DNA of 64,000 bases, taken from positions 1 through 64,000 of the forward strand of contig JBDQOI010000013.1 of assembly GCA_040261275.1 (NCBI GenBank). The letters run 5' to 3'. Position 1 is the first letter of the stretch. Each line of letters starts with the position of its first letter. This DNA comes from UBA8752 sp040261275 (GTDB lineage Bacteria > Bacteroidota > Bacteroidia > Flavobacteriales_D > Sanyastnellaceae). Positions 43,450 through 52,646 of the stretch are shown piece after piece. The notes beneath the pieces are model-generated. The model searched no databases and was not told the DNA's origin. It saw nothing but the letters and a program-made list of their open reading frames with translations. Position numbers and translations under genes: made by a program.

Positions 43450-46400
43450 TCAGTTGAGCAACACGAGCCGTCCCGAGTCCGCGGCTTGGCGTCCTTCTGG
43501 AGTGGCGACCTCCAGGCGGAAGAGGTAAACCCCAGCATCCAATGGGCTCCCGTTGGCCGTTCGCCCATCCCAATGCCATCCATCCATGCGGTAACCGGAG
43601 GGCGTCTCGTTTCGCTCACCCACCCAAACGGTGTTTCCCCTGGAATCGTATATCGACAATTTCAAATCGAGCGCAACGCAGGCCTGATTGTGGTCGAAAC
43701 GGAAGGTGGTTCCCCCGCCATTCATGGGATTGGGGTAGTTCACAAGCCCTTCCAGAAAGACATCCAATTCATCCACCACAACGAAGTCCAATCCAGCGAG
43801 CGCACTGTTGTTGTGAACGTCCCAGGCCTTCAATTCCAATCGATGTGTCCCCGGTTCTATGTCGGACATGGGATAGACGACCCTTCCGCTCTGATAGGTA
43901 TTCAAATCGCTTTGGTAGTATTCGTTCAACACCGCGCCATTGGCTCCATCCAGCATCAGTTTGAGGTCGTGCCCTATTCCATTGCCTACGGTATTCAATC
44001 CTTGGTCGTCACTCAGGAAAGCCAGGAGAACCGGCTTGGAGTCCGTGGTGCCCCCATCGATAAAGGTGGTGTCGTTCAGGTAAAGCTCAATGGTGGGACC
44101 CTGCGAATCCGCCACCGCGTCGGGGTTCACCCCTCCAATTACCAGGTGCTCCGTGTATCCGTGGGCGTCCACATCTCCGTCCACAGCATAATAACTGATT
44201 CTGCCAGGTGCTGGGTCGTAACTGATGTCCCGAGGCACAACGAATTCAAACTCGAACACCCCGCCTTCCGCGGTCACGGCACCTGCATGAATGCGGTTGC
44301 GCCATTCTGTGTAGGAGACACCTCCACCGCTTCCACCGTCGTTGTTCAAGGTGAGCACCTCGCTTTTCTGATCGAATACTGTGGGATAAATGAAGCCATT
44401 GAAGTCCGTCATCAAGTTTCCTGATGCATCTGCCACGTACCCCTTGACCACGACGTGTTCCAGGGCGCTCAACGTGTCTGCCCAAGCGTCCACCGGAACA
44501 CCGTTGATTTCACTGGTCTTCACTTCCATTTCAGGGGTGGCCCACGTCAAGGCCACGTCGCCCAACAAGGTGAAATTGCGCTTGTTGGAGGAAGCACCCG
44601 AGGAGGGGTGATTCTTGGTGCGCCTCAGGATGTCACCCAAACGCTGGCGCTCTCCCGCAGGCGCATCGAAGGCCACATTGAAAAACGCAGTGTTCAGCTG
44701 CTCATTGGCATAGCTGTAGACCACACGCGTGGTGGTCATCATGGCGATGGCTCCCCCGTTCGGATTCATGACCATCATTTCCCCAGCGGTTTCCCGCTCC
44801 GGATCATCAAAGCGCGCCAGCTCACAGGTCGCCGTGAAAAAAAGCGGCATGCGGTCCAGGTTGTCCCAAGCCCCAATGGTGGAAGAACTGAGCACCCGCT
44901 CATGCGCCCAACCTCGTTCGCCCCCGTGACCGATGTAGTTCACGAGCAAGGCACCATCCCTTACCTGCCGATCAATGGCATCTTCCACTTCTGGATATCG
45001 TTCACCTCCCGGTGTGGCAACCTGTGGATAGGCGTCCATGAAAATCCGCTTGATGTCATAAGATCCGTGACCCTCTTCCAAACCCTGGGCGTGACCGATG
45101 CTGTAGAGCGTGTGGCCTGTTTCCGTGGGTGAGCCACTTCCGTCGAAATCATCTGCCACGAAACACACCCGGTTGCGCCAAGGCCCGTAAGGATTGCCCT
45201 CGGTTGACCCTGGCAATCCCCCCGTCAAACAGGCCGCTCCATCAGGGTCTGGATTGCTCCCGAGATAGGCTGTGATCTTATTGATGGCCCCCCAAGCTTC
45301 GTCCAAGGTGCTGGCAGGAATTCTTCCCACGCCAATGGCGAGGGTGTCGGTGAGGCGCTCGGAAGCCGTGCCCGACAAGAATCCGAAGTAGTCATCGGTA
45401 ACATAACTCTGTGTGGGGGTGTGGCTCTGGGCGCTCTGAAAGGAAACCAGGAGGTTGCCGAACCGCGGCAAGTTTCGATTCAGGTAGGTCCCATCCCCGA
45501 AAAGTTGCAGATATCGAGGTTGCAGGCTGGGGATGCCCTCTGCCCGGTCGTAGAGCATCTTCATGAGCATCTTGAACGCCGTAGGATCCACCCGGCCCGA
45601 ACTGAAGCAATCGTAAATGAAGCTGGGTTCGAGAACCGCCACGCTCAAACCCTCTGCAGCATGAATGGCGGCCAAGCTGTCTGCGGCCTCGCGCAGACCT
45701 GGAGGCGTGATCACCACAAGATCCACCTGAGGAATGCCATGGACATCGGTATTCTGGACGGGGCCGATGGCTGTCGGCGTGTAGAAACCCGAACCGGTCC
45801 CCACCCGGAAGGTGCGCACGTCATCATATTCCACACGAAACCGCAAGGCATCACCCTCCACAGAAAACGGAATGGCTTCCGGCGATTGCGGATCGGTCAC
45901 ATCCCAAACCCGCTGTGCAGAAGTGGCGCCGCTTACAATCCATTCCAAAATGCGCCCCGGCGCTGCAGCACTCGCCCGCATGAACTCCTGCTGCGTGCTT
46001 CCCGCCATGGTGGATGAACGCGTTCCCGTGATGCGCACGTAATCCAACCAGCCTTTCACATCAGCGGCCTGAGGATCTAGCGTGATTCCCACTTGCACAA
46101 CCTCTGAAGCCGGGTTCCAAACCCAGCTGCCTTGACCTACCTGGGCCTGTGGCACATGGGACTGGCTGCCCGTAATCGCCGGCGAAATGACCCAAGAGCT
46201 GTCCCCGAGCACCACTTCATACGGACTGACCGCGCCTACCGAACGGCCCATGAGCTTGACCTCGAGCAAAGCAGGGTCTTCCGTAATGTCAGGAACCTGA
46301 AATGGGATGGTGTGTGTGGGATTCTGGTCGAAAACCTCTCCGAAGAAATTCCGCCCGGAACGAATGATGGTGTTTTGCTCCAGTTCGTGGAAAAGGTGGA

Positions 46401-46998
46401 AATCCGTTTCCGTCAACAGCGTGTCCAAGTCTCCCGCAATGACCGGCGCCGTGGCTATTCGAAGGGGTGCATCGTCATCCACACGCAAGAAATACCAGGC
46501 TGTATCCGACCAGGGATTGAGGGTGTGTTTCCATTTTCCTGACGATTCGTCCAACGACCATTCTTCGGGTCCGTCCCCCATGAAGATGAAATGGTCGTTT
46601 CCATCGAATTGGCCATTCCCATTGTCCACCATTTGAATGGGAACCGGCACCAGATCCAGAGGGCGAGGCAGGGCATTGTCGATGGGAAGGGCGTCGCCCC
46701 CGTGTCCGTAAAGGTTGACCTGCGCCGGATTCACGGAGGAGGGGTCCAGCCCCAGTGCCTCGATCACCTGGGCATCCACCTTGTGGAATCCAGAACGCAC
46801 CGTTGCCAGACGATACCACTGTCCTTCGGAAAGGGCGGAATGGTCCGGCCAATCGTAGTCGAATTGGGCGTTGAGGGGAACACTGAACAGGCAAAGGAAA
46901 CCCGGGAGCATCATCGCTCGTACAATCCAATTCAATGGTCTTGCCACCTTACAAGGCAACGTATTTCGTTGCGGTTTCGTTGGGTCTTTGGGAATCAT
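43450..46998 (-). CDS. porU: Type IX secretion system sortase PorU
   Basis: PorU is the surface C25 (gingipain-type) peptidase that removes T9SS C-terminal signals and attaches cargo. The 1182-residue protein starts at 46998 (MIPKDP), with a hydrophobic signal ending near LNAQ; 46917 is a shorter alternative. The catalytic His691 is in NYIGHGGERGW and the catalytic Cys725 in TATCELARF. The C-terminal ~90 residues (YPNPMNGGGTTF ... AGVYLFRLEV) are themselves a type A-like sorting domain. It is transcribed away from the porP-gldJ pair across a 128-base divergent region. Confidence 0.94.
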   Translation of the reverse strand: MIPKDPTKPQRNTLPCKVARPLNWIVRAMMLPGFLCLFSVPLNAQFDYDWPDHSALSEGQWYRLATVRSGFHKVDAQVIEALGLDPSSVNPAQVNLYGHGGDALPIDNALPRPLDLVPVPIQMVDNGNGQFDGNDHFIFMGDGPEEWSLDESSGKWKHTLNPWSDTAWYFLRVDDDAPLRIATAPVIAGDLDTLLTETDFHLFHELEQNTIIRSGRNFFGEVFDQNPTHTIPFQVPDITEDPALLEVKLMGRSVGAVSPYEVVLGDSSWVISPAITGSQSHVPQAQVGQGSWVWNPASEVVQVGITLDPQAADVKGWLDYVRITGTRSSTMAGSTQQEFMRASAAAPGRILEWIVSGATSAQRVWDVTDPQSPEAIPFSVEGDALRFRVEYDDVRTFRVGTGSGFYTPTAIGPVQNTDVHGIPQVDLVVITPPGLREAADSLAAIHAAEGLSVAVLEPSFIYDCFSSGRVDPTAFKMLMKMLYDRAEGIPSLQPRYLQLFGDGTYLNRNLPRFGNLLVSFQSAQSHTPTQSYVTDDYFGFLSGTASERLTDTLAIGVGRIPASTLDEAWGAINKITAYLGSNPDPDGAACLTGGLPGSTEGNPYGPWRNRVCFVADDFDGSGSPTETGHTLYSIGHAQGLEEGHGSYDIKRIFMDAYPQVATPGGERYPEVEDAIDRQVRDGALLVNYIGHGGERGWAHERVLSSSTIGAWDNLDRMPLFFTATCELARFDDPERETAGEMMVMNPNGGAIAMMTTTRVVYSYANEQLNTAFFNVAFDAPAGERQRLGDILRRTKNHPSSGASSNKRNFTLLGDVALTWATPEMEVKTSEINGVPVDAWADTLSALEHVVVKGYVADASGNLMTDFNGFIYPTVFDQKSEVLTLNNDGGSGGGVSYTEWRNRIHAGAVTAEGGVFEFEFVVPRDISYDPAPGRISYYAVDGDVDAHGYTEHLVIGGVNPDAVADSQGPTIELYLNDTTFIDGGTTDSKPVLLAFLSDDQGLNTVGNGIGHDLKLMLDGANGAVLNEYYQSDLNTYQSGRVVYPMSDIEPGTHRLELKAWDVHNNSALAGLDFVVVDELDVFLEGLVNYPNPMNGGGTTFRFDHNQACVALDLKLSIYDSRGNTVWVGERNETPSGYRMDGWHWDGRTANGSPLDAGVYLFRLEVATPEGRQAADSGRLVLLN

Positions 46999-47126
46999 CG
47001 AAAATCCTCGCTGTGACAACGTCAGGAGCGCCCTGTTTGTTGCTTCAAAGCAAAGATGTTCGCCAATTCCCACAAGTTTGTAATTTTCACGACCTTATAC
47101 AGAGGATATTGTTCCTCGGAAACCGC

Positions 47127-48158
47127 ATGGCCATGAAGTTCCCACAGTCCACCCGCACCGCGGCTTTGCAGGCATTCAGCGTGCCTGTCATTGCTTTGAT
47201 GGCATTGTGCCTCGGCACCCTTACACCGCAGGAAATGGCGGCCCAGGACGCCGAATTCACGCAATTCTATGCCAATCCGGTCTTCATGAATCCCGCTTTT
47301 GCAGGTTCGGCGCGTTGCCCCCGATTCGTCATGCAATACCGGAATCAATGGCCGGCCATGAGTGGAAACTATGTCACTTCCGCAGTGGCTTACGACCAAC
47401 ACATTCCCAGCATCTCTGGTGGACTCGGATTCACCGTCATGAATGACCGGGCAGGTCGCGGCACCCTGAGCACCACCCGTTTCAGCGGTATATACAGCTA
47501 CCAGCAAGCGGTCAGTCGGAAATTCTCCATCCGCGCAGGATTCGAAGCGACTTATTTCCAGAAGGCACTGGATTGGAGTCAATTGACCTTTGGAGACATG
47601 ATTGATCCCCGCAAAGGATTCATCTACGAAACCCAAGACCAGCCCCGAGGAGGTCAAGTCAGTCAGGTCGACTTCAGCGCAGGGCTAGTGGGCTTCAGCA
47701 AGAAACTCTACTTCGGTTTTGCGGCACACCACCTCAATGAACCCAATGAGAGCCTCGTCGTGGGGGTGAGTCGCTTACCGATGAAGCTTACGGCCCACTT
47801 CGGTGCCTTGCTCCCGCTGGACGGAGATGCCCGCTACGCGAGTTCTTTCATCTCGCCCAACATCATCTACAACCGGCAGGGTGAATTCCAACGCTTGAAC
47901 TTCGGTGGATACGTGAGCAAGGGTCCCATTGTCGGTGGAATTTGGTACCGAGGCATCATCGGCACCCAATATCGCGACGCATTCATCGTTACGTTGGGTA
48001 TACAATCCGATGTCATCAAATTCGGTTACAGCTATGACGTCACGGTTTCGGACCTCACCCCTGCCACCGGAGGTGCGCACGAAATCAGCATGTCATTGAA
48101 TTTCGATTGCCGCGCCAAGCGAATCAAATTCCGCAGTCCTCCCTGTCCCGGATTCTGA
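47127..48158 (+). CDS. PorP/SprF family type IX secretion membrane protein
   Basis: The 343-residue protein has a signal peptide (MAMKFPQ ... MAAQD) and the PorP/SprF outer-membrane pattern: FTQFYANPVFMNPAFAG, QYRNQWPAM, SGGLGFTVMNDRAG, and a C-terminal half of amphipathic strands. Family members anchor or help export T9SS components or partner adhesins such as SprB. It lies 35 bases upstream of gldJ. Whether it is the core PorP or a cargo-specific SprF paralogue cannot be told here. Starts at 47127 or 47133. Confidence 0.9.
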   Translation: MAMKFPQSTRTAALQAFSVPVIALMALCLGTLTPQEMAAQDAEFTQFYANPVFMNPAFAGSARCPRFVMQYRNQWPAMSGNYVTSAVAYDQHIPSISGGLGFTVMNDRAGRGTLSTTRFSGIYSYQQAVSRKFSIRAGFEATYFQKALDWSQLTFGDMIDPRKGFIYETQDQPRGGQVSQVDFSAGLVGFSKKLYFGFAAHHLNEPNESLVVGVSRLPMKLTAHFGALLPLDGDARYASSFISPNIIYNRQGEFQRLNFGGYVSKGPIVGGIWYRGIIGTQYRDAFIVTLGIQSDVIKFGYSYDVTVSDLTPATGGAHEISMSLNFDCRAKRIKFRSPPCPGF

Positions 48159-48193
48159 ACCCATTCCCTGCAAGGAAACCCCAATAGAAAGCG

Positions 48194-49939
48194 ATGCAGA
48201 AGCTCCATTCCACTCTCCTCCTCTTCCTGGTTGTCATCGGCAGTGCCGCTGTGCTTTCCTCTTGTCAGAGCGGCGCGTCAGGTTCCACTGGATGGGCCTA
48301 CAACGACTCGGAAAACGGCGGATTCCAAAAACTTCCCTACATCGGTCAGGAAACCGGTCCGGGTCTGGTTTTCATTGAAGGAGGCACCTTCACCATGGGC
48401 CAGGTAGAGGATGACCTCACCGGAGCTTGGGACAACATCCCCCGCCGGGTCACCGTCAGCTCCTACTACTTGGACGAGGCGGAGGTGACCAATATGTATT
48501 GGTTGGAGTACCTGTTTTGGCTGAACCGGGTGTATGGTGACGGCTTTCCCGAGATCGTGGACCGCGCCAAGCCCGACACTTTGGTGTGGAGGGACCCGCG
48601 CGCATACAACGAGCCATACGTCAATTACTACCTGCGTCACCCCGCCTACCGCGATTACCCCGTCGTGGGTGTCTCTTGGCTGCAGGCCAATGAATTCTGC
48701 AAGTGGAGAACGGACCGTGTGAATGAACAGATCATGGTTCGCGAAGGATTCCTGGTGCACAATCCAACGGGTCAAGTGGACGACAGTTACTTCAGTACGG
48801 AGGCATATCTGGATGGCCAGTACGAGGAAGCCGCCAAGGCAGCGGACGGCATCAAGGACCTTCGACCCAATGGAGTCGGCTACCGGAATGTGGCCATGAC
48901 CGATGGCATCCTCCTTCCCGATTACCGCCTGCCAACGGAAGCCGAGTGGGAATACGCTGCCCTCTCCCTCATTGGAAACAGTGGTGAGGAATTGATCACC
49001 AGTCGCCGCACCTATCCTTGGGATGGTCACTACGTGCGGAATGATGATAGCCGCGGCAAGTTCTACGGTGAGATCAATGCCAACTTCGTCCGTGCCCGCG
49101 GTGACTACATGGGTGTGGCCGGTGCCTTGAATGACAATGCAGATGTGACCGCACCGGTTTACAGCTATGCGCCGAACGACTACGGCTTGTACAACATGGC
49201 AGGCAACGTGAGCGAGTGGGTCATGGACGTTTACCGCCCTGGAACCCTCCAGGATGCCCAAGAATTCCGCCCCTTCCGTGGAAACGTATTCTCCACGAAG
49301 CTGCTCGACAGTGAAGGCAACGTAACGGACAAGCTCGACTACGTCACTTACGACATCGATGCCATCCGTGATTTCCTTGAGGAATATGGAGAGGCAGCAG
49401 GACCGTCCCTGACGACCGAAGGACAAAACCTCATCGACAACCTCAACAGCAAGATTGAGAGCGCCAACGAAGACATGCAGGTAAAGCGCGTCGAGGAGGC
49501 CATGACGAAGATGGACGAAGCCCTTGACCTGATTGAGGAAAGTGAGTCTCCGGCTGCTCCGGACTTGCGACGCGCGTGGGCGGCGAACATCACAGGAAAG
49601 CCAGGTGAAATGCGCTACCGGGAAGTTTCGCTGGAAGAGAACCTCAACCGCAGGAACTACCGCGTGGCCGACAACATCGACTACCTCGATGGTGACAAGG
49701 AAAGCTCCATCTACTACAGTGAAGAAGAAGAAGGAACGGTCTACGACTTCGGAGGCACCTCCCTCATCAACGATAATGTTCGCGTTTACAAAGGGGGCAG
49801 CTGGAATGACCGCGTGTACTGGATCATTCCCGGAACCCGCCGCTTCCTCGAGGAGGACCAGAGCTCAGCCACCATCGGTTTCCGTTGCGCGATGACCCGC
49901 GTCGGATCGCCGCGTGGCAACATGGCAGGGGGACAGTAA
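48194..49939 (+). CDS. gldJ: Gliding motility lipoprotein GldJ
   Basis: The 581-residue lipoprotein (lipobox LSSC near residue 24) has the formylglycine-generating-enzyme/sulfatase-modifying fold of the GldJ/GldK group: FIEGGTFTMGQ, DEAEVTNMYWLEYLFW, RLPTEAEWEYAA, YNMAGNVSEWVMDVY, and GGSWNDRVYW ... IGFRCAM. A charged, helical insert (about residues 395-470) splits the C-terminal part. GldJ stabilises GldK and is needed for T9SS and gliding. Placement beside porU/porV matches GldJ rather than GldK. Confidence 0.92.
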   Translation: MQKLHSTLLLFLVVIGSAAVLSSCQSGASGSTGWAYNDSENGGFQKLPYIGQETGPGLVFIEGGTFTMGQVEDDLTGAWDNIPRRVTVSSYYLDEAEVTNMYWLEYLFWLNRVYGDGFPEIVDRAKPDTLVWRDPRAYNEPYVNYYLRHPAYRDYPVVGVSWLQANEFCKWRTDRVNEQIMVREGFLVHNPTGQVDDSYFSTEAYLDGQYEEAAKAADGIKDLRPNGVGYRNVAMTDGILLPDYRLPTEAEWEYAALSLIGNSGEELITSRRTYPWDGHYVRNDDSRGKFYGEINANFVRARGDYMGVAGALNDNADVTAPVYSYAPNDYGLYNMAGNVSEWVMDVYRPGTLQDAQEFRPFRGNVFSTKLLDSEGNVTDKLDYVTYDIDAIRDFLEEYGEAAGPSLTTEGQNLIDNLNSKIESANEDMQVKRVEEAMTKMDEALDLIEESESPAAPDLRRAWAANITGKPGEMRYREVSLEENLNRRNYRVADNIDYLDGDKESSIYYSEEEEGTVYDFGGTSLINDNVRVYKGGSWNDRVYWIIPGTRRFLEEDQSSATIGFRCAMTRVGSPRGNMAGGQ

Positions 49940-49958
49940 GCACTGTCCATTGTTCATT

Positions 49959-50003
49959 GCGAACCCCGTGCGGTCCATCGACCTCGCGGGGTTCGCTGTT
50001 TCT
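49959..50003 (+). terminator. Rho-independent terminator after gldJ
   Basis: GCGAACCCCG (49959-49968) and CGGGGTTCGC (49987-49996) form a perfect 10-bp stem with an 18-base loop, followed by TGTTTCTT. It sits just before murF. Confidence 0.65.
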
Positions 50004-50010
50004 TGCACCC

Positions 50011-51327
50011 ATGGAGTTTTCGTCGACTCACGATGTATTGGGGTGGTTTGACCGGTCTCAAGGCGTAACCACGGATTCACGCGAATGCGGGCCTGGAAAG
50101 ATGTACTTCGCCCTCAAGGGAGAGCGTTTTGATGGAAACCAATTTGCGCTTGAAGCCCTGCAAAAAGGATGCATCGCGGCCGTTGTCGATGACCCCACCA
50201 TAACAGGCGAAGGCATCTTGCACGTTCCCGATGGCCTGGAAGCCCTTCAGTCCCTGGCTTCCGCGCACCGCCGCAGGTTCAAAGGGCCCGTTTTCGGTCT
50301 GACGGGAAGCAATGGTAAAACCACCACGAAGGAGCTCATCAAAGCGGTGCTCGAAAGACATCTCGTCGTGCATGCCACGCGCGGCAATCTGAACAACCAC
50401 ATTGGGGTCCCCTTGACACTGCTGGCCATGCCGCTGGATGCCGAATTCGCCCTGGTGGAAATGGGCGCCAATCATCAGGGAGAAATCGCTGCGTTGTGCC
50501 GAATCGCCGAACCCACGCTCGGTATGATCACCAATGTGGGGCTTGCCCACCTCGAAGGATTTGGCGGCGTGGAAGGCGTCAAGAAGGGGAAGCAGGAACT
50601 CTACCGGTACTTGGCCGCCCACGACGGCATTGCCTTTGTGCCCGCTGCTGATTCGGACCTTCTTGCACTTTCAGAATTGACCGGACTCGAAAGGCAGTGC
50701 TACGGAACTTCTCATCATCCACCCCATGCATGGAGAATGGATGAGAGCGTCAATGCCCCATTGTTCTGGAACCGCTCCACCGGCATGGAACCGGGGCCCT
50801 GGCACCGTGCAATGGGCCCCCTCCGCGTCCAATTGCCGGGCGCGCACCAGTTGGCCAACATGCAGGCTGCGATCGCAGTGGGCCTTTACATGGGCGTGGC
50901 GCCAGAGGAGATCAATGTTGCCCTTGCCTCGTTCCTGCCCGTGGACCAACGTGGAGAAACGGTAAATACCGATCGAAACCGAATCATTGTAGACTGCTAC
51001 AATGCCAACCCGAGCTCCGTCGTTTCCACCTTGCGCGCGTTTGCCGCTGCAGCCCATCCCTCGCCACTGGCCATTCTGGGCGACATGAAGGAACTGGGCG
51101 ACCATGCCGAAGAAGGGCATCAATGGGTCCGGGATGTAGCCCGAGAATGCGGTCTGGAATGCTGGGTGGTCGGAAGCGATTTCAACCGTTATGCCCCGGC
51201 AGACCGGTCTTATGCTGACATGGGGACATTGGAGGCCGCTCTTGAAACGGAAGCCATCCAAAACCGGACCATCCTGCTCAAGGGATCGCGCTCCATGCGC
51301 ATGGAGGCGTTGGTTCAAGTCCTCTGA
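50011..51327 (+). CDS. murF: UDP-N-acetylmuramoyl-tripeptide--D-alanyl-D-alanine ligase
   Basis: MurF adds D-Ala-D-Ala to the UDP-MurNAc tripeptide, the last cytosolic peptidoglycan precursor step. The 438-residue protein has the N-terminal uridine-binding domain (VTTDSRECGPGKMYFAL), ATP loop GSNGKTTTK (residues 99-106 region), the EMGANHQGEI segment, and YNANPSS of the C-terminal domain. The ATG at 50011 fits; the longer frame would enter gldJ and the terminator. Confidence 0.95.
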   Translation: MEFSSTHDVLGWFDRSQGVTTDSRECGPGKMYFALKGERFDGNQFALEALQKGCIAAVVDDPTITGEGILHVPDGLEALQSLASAHRRRFKGPVFGLTGSNGKTTTKELIKAVLERHLVVHATRGNLNNHIGVPLTLLAMPLDAEFALVEMGANHQGEIAALCRIAEPTLGMITNVGLAHLEGFGGVEGVKKGKQELYRYLAAHDGIAFVPAADSDLLALSELTGLERQCYGTSHHPPHAWRMDESVNAPLFWNRSTGMEPGPWHRAMGPLRVQLPGAHQLANMQAAIAVGLYMGVAPEEINVALASFLPVDQRGETVNTDRNRIIVDCYNANPSSVVSTLRAFAAAAHPSPLAILGDMKELGDHAEEGHQWVRDVARECGLECWVVGSDFNRYAPADRSYADMGTLEAALETEAIQNRTILLKGSRSMRMEALVQVL

Positions 51328-51347
51328 CCCCCTGTTCGGGCAGGGGG
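51328..51347 (+). other. Hairpin between murF and tyrS
   Basis: CCCCCTG and CAGGGGG form a 7-bp stem around TTCGGG, immediately after the murF stop codon. No T-tract follows on the plus strand, so termination is doubtful. Confidence 0.4.
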
Positions 51348-51354
51348 GGCGGCT

Positions 51355-51362
51355 TATCTTTC
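51355..51362 (+). promoter_or_regulatory. Candidate -7 element for tyrS
   Basis: TATCTTTC is one base off TAnnTTTG and ends 6 bases before the tyrS ATG, so the message would be nearly leaderless. Confidence 0.35.
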
Positions 51363-51368
51363 GGCCCC

Positions 51369-52646
51369 ATGGATTTCATTGCCGAACTGAAATGGCGCGG
51401 GCTTCTCCACGACGCCATGCCTGGACTCGAGGAGCAACTCGCCAAGGAGCAGACCACTGGATATGTGGGGTTCGACCCGACGGCCGACTCTTTGCACATT
51501 GGCAATCTGGTTCCGGTCATGTTGCTGGTTCATCTGCAAAGGGCTGGACACAAACCCATTGCGCTGGTGGGAGGTGCAACCGGTATGGTGGGTGACCCCT
51601 CGGGCAAGGCGGCTGAGCGTCAACTGCTTGACATGGACACCCTGCAGCACAACCTCGCCTGCCAGAAGGCGCAACTGGAGAGGTTTCTGGACTTTGAAGG
51701 GGAAGCGGCAGCAGAGGTGGTCAACAACTTCGATTGGTTCAAGGATTTGGGCTTCCTCGAGTTCATTCGAGATGTGGGAAAGCACATCACCGTGAATTAC
51801 ATGATGGCGAAGGATTCCGTCAAGAACCGCCTCGAGGGGGGCATGAGTTTTACGGAGTTCAGCTATCAATTGGTGCAGGGCTATGACTTCTACCACCTTT
51901 GGAAGGAGCGCGATTGCATGCTCCAGATGGGGGGAAGCGACCAATGGGGCAACATGACGACGGGAACCGAATTGATCCGCCGTAAGGGACAGGGACAGGC
52001 ATTTGCCCTCACCGCCCCGCTCATCACGAAAGCCGATGGGTCCAAATTTGGGAAAAGCGAAGGCGGCAATGTCTGGATTGACAAAGCCCGCACCAGTGCC
52101 TACAAATTCTACCAGTATTGGATCAATGCCGCGGACGAGGATGCCGCTCGCTTCATCCGGATCTTCACCCTTCTCGCTCGGGAGCGCATCGAGGAAATTG
52201 AAGCCGCCCATGCCGAAAACCCTGGAGCGCGCCTGTTGCAGAAGGAGCTCGCCGCCGATGTGACCCGCCGCATCCACGGAGAGGCGGACCTCCAGACGGC
52301 CATGGCGGCCACCGCTCTGCTCTTTGGAAAGAGCACCGAGGCCGACCTGCGCGCCCTGCCGGAGTCCGAGCTGCTCAGCGTATTCGAGGGGGTGCCTCAA
52401 CGCGAAATCAGCAGGGACGAACTGGCACAGGGCGTGGGCATCATCGACCTGCTGGCCGGCGGAGAAGCGCCTTTTCTTTCCTCGGGAGGTGAAGCGCGCC
52501 GCGCCTTGAAGGAGAATTCAATCAGCGTCAACCGGAACAAGATTGCCGCAGACAAGGTGGTCGTTTTGGACGACTGCATCGGCAGCGGAATTGTCCTTCT
52601 CCAACGGGGAAAGAAGAACTATTTCCTGGTCCGCGTCACGGGTTGA
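51369..52646 (+). CDS. tyrS: Tyrosyl-tRNA synthetase
   Basis: TyrS charges tRNA-Tyr. The 425-residue class I synthetase has the HIGN signature at residues 43-46, the Tyr-site region GGSDQWGN, the KMSKS-equivalent KFGKS at 226-230, and a C-terminal S4 RNA-binding domain. The stop codon and that of the convergent PiT-like gene are the two halves of the palindrome TGATCA. Confidence 0.96.
   Translation: MDFIAELKWRGLLHDAMPGLEEQLAKEQTTGYVGFDPTADSLHIGNLVPVMLLVHLQRAGHKPIALVGGATGMVGDPSGKAAERQLLDMDTLQHNLACQKAQLERFLDFEGEAAAEVVNNFDWFKDLGFLEFIRDVGKHITVNYMMAKDSVKNRLEGGMSFTEFSYQLVQGYDFYHLWKERDCMLQMGGSDQWGNMTTGTELIRRKGQGQAFALTAPLITKADGSKFGKSEGGNVWIDKARTSAYKFYQYWINAADEDAARFIRIFTLLARERIEEIEAAHAENPGARLLQKELAADVTRRIHGEADLQTAMAATALLFGKSTEADLRALPESELLSVFEGVPQREISRDELAQGVGIIDLLAGGEAPFLSSGGEARRALKENSISVNRNKIAADKVVVLDDCIGSGIVLLQRGKKNYFLVRVTG

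Noticed and set aside
51328..51347. G/C hairpin after murF as a terminator
   Set aside because: There is no T-tract after it on either strand, so it was listed only as a hairpin.
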